In this document: positions 26,046 to 35,809 of the stretch, one piece after another
Numbering within the stretch: the first letter of the stretch is position 1
How the letters are laid out: every line of letters begins with the position of its first letter
NCBI GenBank assembly: GCA_965228905.1
Contig: CBDDII010000003.1
Span: 806,001-870,000, forward strand
Direction of reading: 5' to 3'
Origin: CALKXV01 sp965228905
GTDB lineage: Bacteria; Pseudomonadota; Alphaproteobacteria; Rhodobacterales; Rhodobacteraceae
Length of the DNA stretch: 64,000 nt
Notes under the pieces: generated by a model
Database searches by the model: none
Told to the model about the DNA's origin: nothing
The model's input: only the letters and a program-made list of their open reading frames with translations
Program-made: the position numbers and the translations under genes

Positions 26046-29000
26046 GTGGCCATTGAAGCGAGCATCTACCACCTGACGCACTACAAGTACGACCGGCTTG
26101 TCGAACTTGGCCCGCAAGTCATCCGCCTTCGCCCGGCACCCCATTCACGGACCCGCGTGATCTCCCACAGTCTGAAGGTCTCGCCCGGCGGGCACTTCGT
26201 GAACCACCAGCAGGATCTTTTTGGCAACTGGCTGGCGCGGTTCGTGTTCCCCGAACCGGTGCGTGAATTCAAGATCGAGGTCGATCTGGTTGCCGACATG
26301 TCGGTCTACAACCCCTTTGATTTCTTCGTCGAAGAAGACGCCAAGAACTTCCCGCTGACCTACGATTCCGACATCGCCACGGACCTCAGCATCTATTTGC
26401 AGAAAGTGCCGCCCGGCCCACTGTTACAGAACTTCCTCTCGACCATTCCGCGCCAAGAGGTCGGCATCATCGATTTCCTGGTCATGCTGAACAGCCGCGT
26501 CGAGAAAGAGATCAACTACGAAATCCGCATGGAACCCGGCGTGCAGACGCCCGAAGAAACCCTTGGCCGCGCGGCGGGCTCCTGCCGCGACAGCAGTTGG
26601 CTTCTGGTCCAGATCCTCCGCCAGCTTGGATTGGCTGCGCGATTCGTGTCCGGTTACCTCATCCAGCTCAAACCGGACTTGATCGCGCTTGACGGCCCCG
26701 TTGGCACCGACAAGGATTTCACCGACCTGCATGCCTGGGTCGAAGTCTATCTTCCCGGCGCAGGCTGGGTCGGCCTTGATCCCACCTCCGGCCTTCTGGC
26801 GGGCGAAAGCCACATCCCCCTGGCCGCAACACCGCACTATCGGCACGCCGCACCGATCTCGGGGCTGGCCAGCTTTGCCGAGGTCGATTTCTCGTTCGAC
26901 ATGCAGGTCAGGCGCACCGCCGAACATCCGCGTATCACCAAACCGTTTTCGGACGATGCCTGGCAGGCGCTCGACGATCTGGGGCAAAAGGTCGATGCCC
27001 GGCTCGATGCCGCCGACGTGCGGCTGACAATGGGCGGCGAACCGACCTTCGTGTCGGTCGATGATTTCGAAAGCGAAGAATGGAATTCCGAAGCGGTCGG
27101 CCCCACCAAACGCGGCCTTGCCGACAAGTTGATCCGCCGGTTGTCCGACAAGTTCTCATCGGGCGGTTTGCTGCATTATGGCCAGGGCAAATGGTATCCG
27201 GGCGAAACCCTGCCGCGTTGGACGTTCTCCCTCTACTGGCGCAAGGACGGCAAGCCGATCTGGAAGGATCCGGACCTTCTGGCGCGCGAAGACACCGACG
27301 AAGACGTCGGCCCGGACGAGGCGCAGGCCCTCTTGGAAGCGGTCGCGAAACACCTTGCCGTCCCGAGTGAAAACGTCCTGCCCGCCTACGAAGATCCCGC
27401 CGGTTGGATCATCAAGGAAGGCAACCTGCCGGAAAACGTGACCCCCGAAAACTCCAAGCTGGACGACCCCGAAGAGCGCGCCCGGATCGCCCGGGTATTC
27501 GAACGCGGGCTGACAACTCCGGCGGGTTTTGTCCTGCCGGTCCAGCGCTGGCAATCAAAAGCGAAGGGCGGCTGGCTTTCCGAAGTCTGGAAGCTCCGGC
27601 GCGGCAAGGTGTTCCTTGTCGCCGGTGACAGCCCCGTCGGCTACCGCCTTCCGCTCGGCTCGCTGAAGCACATCCCGGAAAGCGCCTATCCTTTCATCAA
27701 TCCGCAGGACCCAAGCGAACCCCGCGAGCCTCTGCCATCCTATGACGAACCGACCGACGAACCCGAGGAAGCCCCAGGCCGGAAACAGCAAGTGGCGCGT
27801 CGCACCGAAGTGACCTCGGGTCAGGAAATCGTGGAACAGACGCTGGAGGATCTCGACGGTCGGGTCAGAACGGCGATTTCCGTGGAACCGCGAGACGGGC
27901 GCTTGTGTGTTTTCCTGCCGCCGGTCGAGAAACTCGAAGACTACCTTGAACTGATCGCCGCCGTCGAAGCCGCCGCGCGTTCCATCGGTCACAAGGTTCT
28001 GATCGAAGGCTATACGCCGCCCCATGATCCCCGCATCGACGTCATGCGCATCGCCCCCGATCCGGGCGTGCTTGAGGTCAACATACATCCGGCCAGCAAC
28101 TGGAAGGACTGCGTATCGACAACGGAAACGATCTATGAAGAGGCGCGGCAATGCCGTCTGGGGGCCGACAAGTTCATGCTGGACGGTCGCCACACCGGCA
28201 CGGGCGGTGGCAACCACGTCGTCGTCGGTGGCGCGACACCCGCCGACAGCCCCTTCCTGCGGCGTCCCGATCTGTTGAAAAGCCTCGTCCTGTTCTGGCA
28301 GCGGCACCCCAGCCTGTCCTACCTGTTCTCGGGCACCTTCGTCGGCCCCACGTCGCAGGCCCCGCGCATCGACGAGGCACGCCACGACTCGCTTTACGAG
28401 CTTGAAATCGCGCTCGATCAGATCTGGCCGCCCGACCAATCCGCTCCTCCGCCGCCCTGGCTGGTGGACCGGTTGTTGCGCAACGCGCTGATCGACGTCA
28501 CCGGCAACACGCACCGCACCGAAATCTGCATCGACAAGCTGTTCTCGCCCGATGGTCCGACCGGGCGTCTGGGTCTGGTCGAGTTTCGCGGTTTCGAAAT
28601 GCCGCCGAACCCGCGCATGAGCCTCGCCCAGCAGGTATTGCTCCGCGCGATCATCCTCAGGTGCTGGGAAGATCCGATCAGCGGGACGCTGACCCGTTGG
28701 GGCACCACGCTGCACGATCGTTTCATGCTGCCCGCCTATCTCTGGGAAGACCTCATCGACGTCCTGGAAGACCTGGCCGTCCACGACCTGAAACTCGATC
28801 CAGTCTGGTTCAAGGCACAGGCCGAGTTCCGCTTCCCCTTCTGCGGCGAAGTCACCTACGAAGGCGTCACCCTCGAACTGCGACAGGCGCTTGAGCCCTG
28901 GCACGTCATGGGCGAAACCGGTGCTATCGGGGGGACGGTGCGCTATACCGACAGCTCGACCGAACGTCTTCAGGTCAAACTCACGGGCGCAAACCCGGAC

Positions 29001-29381
29001 CGTTACACGGTCACCGCGAACCAGCGTGTCGTGCCCTTGCAGGAAACTTCGGCAACGGGCGAGCGTGTCGGCGGCGTCCGCTACAAGGCCTGGAAACCCC
29101 CGATGTCGCTTCACCCGGTGCTGGAGGTCGACGCGCCCCTGACCTTCGACATCTACGACACCTGGACGGGCCGTTCCCTCGGCGGCTGCCGCTATCACGT
29201 GGCGCATCCAGGTGGACGGAACTTCGACACGTTTCCCGTCAATGGCAACGAGGCCGAAGCACGTCGCCTCAGCCGGTTCGAAAAGATGGGCCATACCGCC
29301 GGCAGTTTCGTCCCTGCACCCGAACGGCCCCACCCCGAATTTCCGATGACGCTGGATCTGCGCCGTCGGCCGGGGCTTTAA
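26046..29381 (+). CDS. Transglutaminase-like protein with DUF2126 domain
   Basis: 1111 aa from a GTG start at 26046 with AAGGAG upstream. The N-terminal beta domain and transglutaminase core (about 1-290) carry the catalytic Cys180 in AGSCRDSSW, then TDLHAWVEVYLPG with the His and LDPTSG with the Asp. The rest (about 330-1110) is the DUF2126 region with LTMGGEPTFV and MLDGRHTGTGGGNHVVVGG. Such large fused proteins always travel with an ATP-grasp/alpha-E partner. The module is predicted from comparative genomics to make and process amide-linked peptides. It is the first gene of a three-gene operon; its stop and the next ATG are adjacent (TAAATG). Confidence 0.93.
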   Translation: MAIEASIYHLTHYKYDRLVELGPQVIRLRPAPHSRTRVISHSLKVSPGGHFVNHQQDLFGNWLARFVFPEPVREFKIEVDLVADMSVYNPFDFFVEEDAKNFPLTYDSDIATDLSIYLQKVPPGPLLQNFLSTIPRQEVGIIDFLVMLNSRVEKEINYEIRMEPGVQTPEETLGRAAGSCRDSSWLLVQILRQLGLAARFVSGYLIQLKPDLIALDGPVGTDKDFTDLHAWVEVYLPGAGWVGLDPTSGLLAGESHIPLAATPHYRHAAPISGLASFAEVDFSFDMQVRRTAEHPRITKPFSDDAWQALDDLGQKVDARLDAADVRLTMGGEPTFVSVDDFESEEWNSEAVGPTKRGLADKLIRRLSDKFSSGGLLHYGQGKWYPGETLPRWTFSLYWRKDGKPIWKDPDLLAREDTDEDVGPDEAQALLEAVAKHLAVPSENVLPAYEDPAGWIIKEGNLPENVTPENSKLDDPEERARIARVFERGLTTPAGFVLPVQRWQSKAKGGWLSEVWKLRRGKVFLVAGDSPVGYRLPLGSLKHIPESAYPFINPQDPSEPREPLPSYDEPTDEPEEAPGRKQQVARRTEVTSGQEIVEQTLEDLDGRVRTAISVEPRDGRLCVFLPPVEKLEDYLELIAAVEAAARSIGHKVLIEGYTPPHDPRIDVMRIAPDPGVLEVNIHPASNWKDCVSTTETIYEEARQCRLGADKFMLDGRHTGTGGGNHVVVGGATPADSPFLRRPDLLKSLVLFWQRHPSLSYLFSGTFVGPTSQAPRIDEARHDSLYELEIALDQIWPPDQSAPPPPWLVDRLLRNALIDVTGNTHRTEICIDKLFSPDGPTGRLGLVEFRGFEMPPNPRMSLAQQVLLRAIILRCWEDPISGTLTRWGTTLHDRFMLPAYLWEDLIDVLEDLAVHDLKLDPVWFKAQAEFRFPFCGEVTYEGVTLELRQALEPWHVMGETGAIGGTVRYTDSSTERLQVKLTGANPDRYTVTANQRVVPLQETSATGERVGGVRYKAWKPPMSLHPVLEVDAPLTFDIYDTWTGRSLGGCRYHVAHPGGRNFDTFPVNGNEAEARRLSRFEKMGHTAGSFVPAPERPHPEFPMTLDLRRRPGL

Positions 29382-31802
29382 ATGGCGGCGTCCAAACCAT
29401 CCGAAGGGGCCGGTCCCGTGTGGCAATCGCTGACTGACTATGCCTCCCGCGTCGCAAACAGTTCGGCGCACAGCGATGAAATGCTGGGCCCGGACGGAGG
29501 TGTCAGGCCGGATTGGGCGGCGCTCTACGACCACCTTTCGACCTTCACGCCCGAACAGTTGCAGTCCCGCTTCGCACGCGGCGACCAGTATCTGCGCGAC
29601 GCTGGCGTACTATTCCGCCAGTACGACGAAAGCGTTTCCAGCGAACGCGAATGGCCGCTCAGCCACATCCCGGTGATCCTGGGCCAGGACGAGTGGCAGG
29701 AAATTTCCGCCGGGCTGATCGAACGCGCCGATCTGCTGGAGTTCATCCTGCGCGATTTCTATGGCGCGAACACGCTGGTCACATCCGGGCAGCTTCCGGC
29801 GACGCTTCTCAGCCAGAACGCGGCATGGCTGCGCCCGATGGTTGGCGTTCCGCGCGATGATCGCGCGGTCCTGAACTCGATTTCCTTTGAAATCGCGCGT
29901 GGCCCCGATGGTCGTTGGTGGGTGATCAGCGATCTTGTCGAGGCCCCGTCGACCGTCGGTTTCACCATCGAAAACCGCATCGCCATGCGGCGGGTTTTCC
30001 CGAATTTCTTCGCGGAATCGAATATTCTGCGGCTGGCAGGACACTTCCGCGATTTCCAACAGAACCTCCTGGCGCTCAAAGGACAGACCGAAGGTGAAAT
30101 CGCCATCCTGACACCGGGACCGATGAACCAGAACTACCCCGAACACGCCTATCTCGCACGCTACCTGGGTCTCGCCTTGCTGGAAGGCGAAGACATGGTC
30201 GTCAAGGACCGGCAGGCCATGGTGCGGACCGTTGCGGGAACGCAACCGATCAGCCTGGTCTGGAGCCGCCTGCCAAGCCGCATGATCGACCCCCTGGAAC
30301 TCAGCCCGCATTCTATGTTGGGCACACCCGGGGTCTTGCAGGCGATCAGGGACGGCGTGTTGCACACCGTGAACATGGTCGGGGCGGGTGTCCTGGAAAC
30401 CCGGGCCCTGATGGCCTTCATGCCCAGCATTGCCCGCCAGCGTCTTGGTCGCGAAGCGGCCCTTTCGAACATCGCGACCTGGTGGTGCGGGCAGGACAAA
30501 CAGCGCGACCACGTCATGCAGAACAAATCCACGATGATGGTCGGCGACGCTTTTTCGACAAGGCCATTGATGGCGGATCTCAACACCATCGAGCTCAGCG
30601 GGCGCAGCGGCAGCATTGAAGAAGCCCGGATTACCGAGATGTTGCAGAGCGAAGGCCACAACCTGGTCGGGCAAGAGGCCGTCACCCTGTCCACGACCCC
30701 CGTCTTTGAAAACGGCGAGCTTGTGCCGCGCCCGGTCTGTATCAGGATTTCGCTCAGCCGCACCGAAAGCGGCTGGTCGGTCATGCCCGGCGGTTACGCC
30801 CGCGTCAGCGCGGGGGATGACGCAAAGGCCCTGACCATGCAGCAGGGCGGTAAGGTTGCCGACGTCTGGGTGATGGGATCGCCCCAGGAAAAGGTCGCGA
30901 CCCGCCCCTTGCCGGCGCAGGATCCGGTCATTCACAAGTCGTCGGACGCGATGCTGCCCAGCCGGGCGGCTGACAACCTGTTCTGGCTTGGCCGCTATAT
31001 CGAACGGTCCGAACAGAACATGCGATTGTTCCGGGCCTATTTCGCGCGTATCTCGGACGGTGCCGACCATGACGAACCGCTGCCGGTCTTCTTGCGGTCT
31101 GCGCTTCTGGAAGGGGCCGAACCGAACGCCCAATCCGTGGCCAGCCTGTTTTCGCAACCGCTGGTGCAAAGCCTGCAATCGGCATCCCGTATCAGCGACC
31201 GCTTTTCGCCCGACGGCATGATGGCCCTGCGCAGTCTCGTGCATCACGCCCGCGATCTGGAAGGTCGCCCTGTTCCGCTTGATGACATTTCCGCCGAGAT
31301 CAGCGGCCTTTTGCGCCAGATCACCGGTTTTTCCGGGCTGGTCCATGAAAACATGTACCGTTCCGACGGTTGGCGTTTCCTCAGCCTTGGCGTCTCGCTG
31401 GAGCGGGCGGCAAACCTCTGCCACCTCCTGGCCGTTTGTTTCGAAACCACAGCACCGGAAGGCGCACTGGACCTGGTGCTGGAAATCGGCGACAGCATCG
31501 TCTCGCACCGCGCCCGGTTCCAGATCCTGGCCAACACGGAATCTGTGGCGGATCTCATGGGGCTGGATACGAACAACCCCCGCTCGATCCGCTATCATGT
31601 TTCCCGCGCGAAGGATCACATCGGCAATCTGCCCCAGCCCGACAGCGATCATATCCTCAGCGACATTGCAGGGCGCATCCTTCAGCTTGAGACCCGGCTT
31701 GCCGTCGCTCGGCCACCCGATCTGTCACCGGATTACCTGTTGTCTACACGACAGGACGTCTGGGCGATTTCCGATGCGCTCACAACGTCGCATCTGGCCT
31801 GA
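29382..31802 (+). CDS. Circularly permuted ATP-grasp / alpha-E domain fusion protein
   Basis: 806 aa. The N-terminal circularly permuted ATP-grasp half (about 1-490) shows AWLRPMVGVPRDDRAVL, GPDGRWWVISD, ENRIAMRR and ILTPGPMNQNYPEHA. The C-terminal alpha-E half (about 500-800) begins with MLPSRAADNLFWLGRYIERS. In many genomes these are two separate genes; here they are fused. By family it is a predicted peptide-bond or amide ligase whose substrate is unknown. It is placed between two transglutaminase genes, immediately after the first and 2 nt before the second. Confidence 0.93.
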   Translation: MAASKPSEGAGPVWQSLTDYASRVANSSAHSDEMLGPDGGVRPDWAALYDHLSTFTPEQLQSRFARGDQYLRDAGVLFRQYDESVSSEREWPLSHIPVILGQDEWQEISAGLIERADLLEFILRDFYGANTLVTSGQLPATLLSQNAAWLRPMVGVPRDDRAVLNSISFEIARGPDGRWWVISDLVEAPSTVGFTIENRIAMRRVFPNFFAESNILRLAGHFRDFQQNLLALKGQTEGEIAILTPGPMNQNYPEHAYLARYLGLALLEGEDMVVKDRQAMVRTVAGTQPISLVWSRLPSRMIDPLELSPHSMLGTPGVLQAIRDGVLHTVNMVGAGVLETRALMAFMPSIARQRLGREAALSNIATWWCGQDKQRDHVMQNKSTMMVGDAFSTRPLMADLNTIELSGRSGSIEEARITEMLQSEGHNLVGQEAVTLSTTPVFENGELVPRPVCIRISLSRTESGWSVMPGGYARVSAGDDAKALTMQQGGKVADVWVMGSPQEKVATRPLPAQDPVIHKSSDAMLPSRAADNLFWLGRYIERSEQNMRLFRAYFARISDGADHDEPLPVFLRSALLEGAEPNAQSVASLFSQPLVQSLQSASRISDRFSPDGMMALRSLVHHARDLEGRPVPLDDISAEISGLLRQITGFSGLVHENMYRSDGWRFLSLGVSLERAANLCHLLAVCFETTAPEGALDLVLEIGDSIVSHRARFQILANTESVADLMGLDTNNPRSIRYHVSRAKDHIGNLPQPDSDHILSDIAGRILQLETRLAVARPPDLSPDYLLSTRQDVWAISDALTTSHLA

Positions 31803-31804
31803 CC

Positions 31805-32683
31805 ATGATCTACAACATCCGCCTGACCATCACGCACAACTACGAACAGCCCGCTGCGTTCGGAAGGCACCTGATCCGCGTCCTGCCACGCAGCCTTCCG
31901 GGGCGTCAGCACCTCAACATGCACCTTCTGGACGTGCTTCCGGAGCCCGGAACGCGGCGCGATACGTTGGACTTTTTCGGCAACGCGGTGACGACCTGCA
32001 CGCATTCCGATCCTCACGATGAAATGTCGGTGCGATTGAGTTGCCACGTGGACATGGCACCTCCCGATCCCTGGACGGACCTTTCCCCGGAGGTTTCGAC
32101 CGTTCAAAGGGATTGGAAAAGACAAAGCGACCTTGGCGCGGAATCGCCGCTCCACTTCCTCGGCCCGTCCGACTTTTTGAGGCCGGACGATGCGATCGCA
32201 GATTTTGCCCGTGCCACTTTCGATCCCGGCTTCAGCGCGGCTCAGAACGTCATCCGGCTTGGAAAATCGCTGCACGATCTGATGACCTTCGACAACACGG
32301 CGACCGAGGTCGATACGATGCCGGCCGAGGCGTTCGCGATGAAACGCGGCGTCTGCCAGGACTACGCCCACATCATGATCCTCGGGTTGCAGGCGCTTGG
32401 CATCCCCGCGGCCTATGTCAGCGGCTATCTCAGAACCCTGCCCCCCGAGGGTGGCGTGAAACTGGAAGGCGTGGATGCGATGCACGCCTGGGTCCGGGCG
32501 TGGTGCGGTGTTTCGCAAGGCTGGATCGAATACGATCCGACAAACGCGACGTTGATCGGGTCTGACCACATCGTGGTGGGCTACGGGCGGGATTACACGG
32601 ACATGGCCCCGATAAAGGGACAACTGCGGTCCTCGGGCGGGCAGGTGGGGTCACAGGCCGTGGACGTGTCGGTCGTCGACTAG
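31805..32683 (+). CDS. Transglutaminase-like cysteine peptidase family protein
   Basis: 292 aa. An N-terminal beta-sandwich begins MIYNIRLTITHNYEQPA. The transglutaminase core has Cys184 in KRGVCQDYAHIMI, His in AMHAWVRAW and Asp in WIEYDPTN. It is the third gene of the transglutaminase/ATP-grasp module and has the catalytic triad intact. It probably acts as a protease or amidase on the product of the ligase (inference). A nested hairpin begins at its stop codon. Confidence 0.93.
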   Translation: MIYNIRLTITHNYEQPAAFGRHLIRVLPRSLPGRQHLNMHLLDVLPEPGTRRDTLDFFGNAVTTCTHSDPHDEMSVRLSCHVDMAPPDPWTDLSPEVSTVQRDWKRQSDLGAESPLHFLGPSDFLRPDDAIADFARATFDPGFSAAQNVIRLGKSLHDLMTFDNTATEVDTMPAEAFAMKRGVCQDYAHIMILGLQALGIPAAYVSGYLRTLPPEGGVKLEGVDAMHAWVRAWCGVSQGWIEYDPTNATLIGSDHIVVGYGRDYTDMAPIKGQLRSSGGQVGSQAVDVSVVD

Positions 32684-32752
32684 AGCGATGGCGAGGAAAT
32701 CGGAAACGATTTCCGGCTCGGACATCGCGGCAAATCAAGGCGGGCGCTCTAG
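32680..32752. terminator. Nested inverted repeat between convergent genes
   Basis: Outer arms CTAGAGCG (32680-32687) and CGCTCTAG (32745-32752) enclose an inner perfect hairpin GGAAATCG - GAAA - CGATTTCC (32695-32714), whose GAAA loop is of the stable GNRA type. It lies between the convergent transglutaminase and GntR genes, so it can serve both as terminator. There is no U-run on either side. Confidence 0.55.
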
Positions 32753-32760
32753 AACTGTCC

Positions 32761-33456
32761 CTAGCGCGTCTCGGCAAAATACTCCGGATGCCGTTCACGC
32801 AACTCGGGCAACAACCCCAGAACACCGCGAAGATGGTGCCGCAAGGCCGCTATGGCCTGAACACCTTCGCCAGCCGCGACATGATCCACGATCTCCGCGT
32901 GCTCCTGAACGACAACGTGCCGACGCTCGCTCGACAGCGAAAGATAGCGAACCCGGTCCATATGCGCCTTCTGTTCGCGGATCAGCGACCAGACATGGGA
33001 ATGCCCGGACAGCCTGCATATCTGCGCATGGAAATCCTCGTCCAGGGCATGGAACGCCTCAACCTCGGCAGTATCAAGCGCCGCCCTCTGTTGGGCGAGG
33101 CAATCTTTCAGCGTTGGCACGACAGCCTCGTCGCCGCATTCGATGACCGTCTTCAGACACTCGGCCTCAAGCGCGGTGCGCGTAAAGACGGCATCGACAA
33201 CGGCTGTCTCGGCAATCTGCGTGATCAGCGTGGCGCGTTGCGGTCGTATGGCCAGGAAACCAAGGTTCGATAACCGAAAAAAGGCATCCCTTACCGGTTG
33301 CCGCGACACGTCCAACTGCTTGGACACGTCCGCTTCCGAAACCTTGGTGCCAGGGGGCAGTTTGAGCGTTATGATGGCATCGTAAAGAGCTTTGAAAACC
33401 TGGTCCGTCGCCGACTGGGCAGTCACTTGGGGCGGCACGATGTCAATCAGGGTCAT
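32761..33456 (-). CDS. GntR-family (FCD) transcriptional regulator of the uronate genes
   Basis: 231 aa from the ATG at 33456. The N-terminal winged helix has VFKALYDAIITLKLPPGTKV and SEADVSKQLDVSRQPVRDAF. The C-terminal FCD ligand domain has FHALDEDFHAQICRLSGH and LREHLR-like HLRGVLG with the metal-binding His pattern. It is divergent from uxaC, so it most likely represses the uronate operon and responds to a uronate intermediate, as UxuR/ExuR-type regulators do (inference). A GTG 7 codons upstream is an alternative start with a poorer ribosome-binding site. Confidence 0.9.
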   Translation of the reverse strand: MTLIDIVPPQVTAQSATDQVFKALYDAIITLKLPPGTKVSEADVSKQLDVSRQPVRDAFFRLSNLGFLAIRPQRATLITQIAETAVVDAVFTRTALEAECLKTVIECGDEAVVPTLKDCLAQQRAALDTAEVEAFHALDEDFHAQICRLSGHSHVWSLIREQKAHMDRVRYLSLSSERRHVVVQEHAEIVDHVAAGEGVQAIAALRHHLRGVLGLLPELRERHPEYFAETR

Positions 33457-33503
33457 CTTTGAATTCCGGTGTTCCACGCGGCAAATCTAGCAGCAATTTC
33501 GCT

Positions 33504-33532
33504 TTGACACAATTGGCGTACTAGCATATCAC
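33504..33532 (+). promoter_or_regulatory. Candidate promoter of the uronate operon
   Basis: TTGACA (33504-33509), 17-nt spacer, TATCAC (33527-33532), about 30 nt before the uxaC start. The -35 element is consensus and the -10 element is partial. It is in the GntR-uxaC divergent gap. Confidence 0.45.
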
Positions 33533-33564
33533 TTACGCTGCCGCACGAAACCCCTGGAACGAAC

Positions 33565-34971
33565 ATGGCTCTCACGCATCCCGACCGCTTGTTGCCCGTC
33601 GAACCCAATCTGCGGGGCATGGCCCGCGCGCTTTACGACAGCATCAGCGACCTGCCTATCATCAGCCCGCACGGCCATTGCGACCCGCGCTGGTTTGCCG
33701 AGAATGCCCGTTTTCCGAACCCCGCCGAATTGTTCGTGATCCCCGATCACTATGTCTTTCGGATGCTGGTCAGCCAGGGCGTGCCGCTGACCGACCTTGG
33801 CGTGCCCCGCGTCGATGGCGGCGCAACCGAAACCGATCCCCGCAAGATTTGGCGTCGGTTCGCCGAACGCTATCACCTGTTTCGCGGAACCCCCTCGGCG
33901 ATGTGGCTGGATCATTCCTTCGAACATGTCTTCGGTCTGGACGAAGTGCTCTCCGCCGACACCGCCGACGCATATTACGACCACATAGAAAGCTGCCTCG
34001 CGCTCGAGGATTTCAGACCGCGCACCCTGTTCGACCGCTTCGGGATCGAAGCCCTTGCCACCACGGAAGGGGCGTTGGACGATCTGCGCTGGCACCAGAT
34101 GATGCGCGACAGCGATTGGAACGGCCGCGTCATTACCACCTATCGCCCCGACGCCGTGGTCGATCCGGATTTCGAAGGCTTTGCCGACAACGTCACGGCG
34201 CTTGGCGAGATGACGGGCGAGGATACCAAGACCTGGGCGGGCTACCTTGCCGCGCACCGGGCGCGCCGTGCCTTCTTCAAGACTTTCGGCGCAACCGCAT
34301 CCGATCACGGCCACCCCAGTGCCCGGACTGAAAACCTCTCCACAGCCGAAGCCGAAGCGCTTTTTGCCAAGGTTCTGATCGGGCAGCACGACACCGCAGA
34401 GGCCGAGGCTTTCCGGGGCCAGATGCTTACGGAAATGGCAAGGATGAGCCTTGATGACGGCCTTGTCCTGCAAATCCACCCCGGCGCGCGCCGCAACCAC
34501 AGTGCAACCGTCTTCGAACGGCACGGCCGCGACAAGGGTTTCGACATTCCCGGTCGCACCGATTACGTCGCCGCGCTGAAACCGCTTCTGGATGCCGTGG
34601 GTATGGAACCCCATCTGAAAATCATCCTCTTTACGCTGGATGAAACCGCCTATGGCCGCGAACTCGCACCACTGGCCGGGGCCTATCCCGCCCTGCGCCT
34701 TGGTCCGCCCTGGTGGTTCTTCGACAGCTTTGAAGGGATCAAGAAATTCCGCGAGGCCACGACGGAAACCTGCGGTTTCTACAACACCGCCGGGTTCAAC
34801 GACGACACCCGCGCCTTCTGTTCGATCCCCGCCCGCCACGACGTCGCCCGCCGTTCCGATTGCGCCTACCTGGCCACCCTTGTCGGCACCGGACGGCTTC
34901 GCGAAGCCGAAGCCTTCGACCTGGCCCACGACCTGACCTACGGCCTTGCCAAAGACGCCTACAACCTGTGA
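33565..34971 (+). CDS. uxaC: Glucuronate (uronate) isomerase
   Basis: 468 aa, the family's normal length. The motif IISPHGHCDPRWFAEN near residues 33-48 holds the metal-binding His pair of the amidohydrolase-like fold, and FGIEALATTEGALDDL, RTDYVAALKPLL and LGPPWWFFDS are typical of UxaC. It converts D-glucuronate to D-fructuronate (and D-galacturonate to D-tagaturonate) in the cytoplasm. First gene of the uronate operon; uxuB at 35936 would take the fructuronate onward. The mannonate dehydratase gene (uxuA) is not in this window. Confidence 0.96.
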   Translation: MALTHPDRLLPVEPNLRGMARALYDSISDLPIISPHGHCDPRWFAENARFPNPAELFVIPDHYVFRMLVSQGVPLTDLGVPRVDGGATETDPRKIWRRFAERYHLFRGTPSAMWLDHSFEHVFGLDEVLSADTADAYYDHIESCLALEDFRPRTLFDRFGIEALATTEGALDDLRWHQMMRDSDWNGRVITTYRPDAVVDPDFEGFADNVTALGEMTGEDTKTWAGYLAAHRARRAFFKTFGATASDHGHPSARTENLSTAEAEALFAKVLIGQHDTAEAEAFRGQMLTEMARMSLDDGLVLQIHPGARRNHSATVFERHGRDKGFDIPGRTDYVAALKPLLDAVGMEPHLKIILFTLDETAYGRELAPLAGAYPALRLGPPWWFFDSFEGIKKFREATTETCGFYNTAGFNDDTRAFCSIPARHDVARRSDCAYLATLVGTGRLREAEAFDLAHDLTYGLAKDAYNL

Positions 34972-34987
34972 CCCCCAAGAGGACCTC

Positions 34988-35809
34988 ATGACAACCGCCG
35001 AAACGCGCTATGCCATCGACCCCGAAACCGCCAAGACTTTTGACACCGACAAATTGCGCGAACACTTCCACGTTGGCGGCCTTTTCGCGCCGGGCGAGAT
35101 CAAGCTGGTCTATTCGCACTACGATCGCCTGATCATCGGCTCGGTCGTCCCCGATGGCGCACCCCTGACGCTGGACCATGTGCCGGAAACCGGCACGCCC
35201 TCGATCCTCGACCGCCGCGAAATGGGCCTTCTCTGCCTCGCCGATGCGGGGCAGGTGAGCGTCAAGGGCGAGGTCCACGACATGGCGCACGGCGAGATCC
35301 TTTACATCGGCATGGGGGCTGGCCCGGTCACGTTCAACACGGGCCGTTTCTATGTCCTTTCCGCCCCCGCGCACCGCACATGCCCGACCAAACTGATCCG
35401 CATCGCCGACGCCCGCCGCGTCGAACTGGGCGCAAGGGAAACCGCGAACGAACGCACGATCATCCAGTTCATCCACCCCGAGGTTTGCGAAAGCTGCCAA
35501 CTGGTCATGGGCTACACCCAATTCGCCCCCGGCTCGATCTGGAACACCATGCCAGCCCATGTCCACGACCGCCGGATGGAGGCCTACCTTTACTTCGACA
35601 TCCCCGAAGACGCCCGCGTGTTCCATTTCATGGGCAAACCCGAGGAAACCCGCCACATCGTCATCGCCAACGAAGAGGCCGTGATCTCGCCGCCCTGGTC
35701 GATCCACTCCGGGGCAGGGACGGCATCCTATACCTTCTGCTGGGCCATGGCAGGCGACAACATCGACTTCACCGACATGGACATGGTCGCGATGGCGGAC
35801 CTGCGATGA
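34988..35809 (+). CDS. kduI: 5-dehydro-4-deoxy-D-glucuronate isomerase
   Basis: 273 aa from the ATG at 34988 with AGAGGA upstream; the longer frame to 34946 would overlap uxaC. Family features are HFHVGGLFAPGEIKLVYSHY, the cupin metal residues in MPAHVHDRRMEAYLYFD and the end SIHSGAGTASYTFCWAMAGD. It isomerises the 4-deoxy ketouronate released from unsaturated pectin or alginate-type oligouronides. Its usual partner KduD should reduce the product; here only a C-terminal remnant of such a gene follows, overlapping the stop. Confidence 0.96.
   Translation: MTTAETRYAIDPETAKTFDTDKLREHFHVGGLFAPGEIKLVYSHYDRLIIGSVVPDGAPLTLDHVPETGTPSILDRREMGLLCLADAGQVSVKGEVHDMAHGEILYIGMGAGPVTFNTGRFYVLSAPAHRTCPTKLIRIADARRVELGARETANERTIIQFIHPEVCESCQLVMGYTQFAPGSIWNTMPAHVHDRRMEAYLYFDIPEDARVFHFMGKPEETRHIVIANEEAVISPPWSIHSGAGTASYTFCWAMAGDNIDFTDMDMVAMADLR

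Noticed and set aside
25882..26076. 64-codon frame before the transglutaminase operon
   Set aside because: It overlaps the transglutaminase start, has no ribosome-binding site and no recognisable features.
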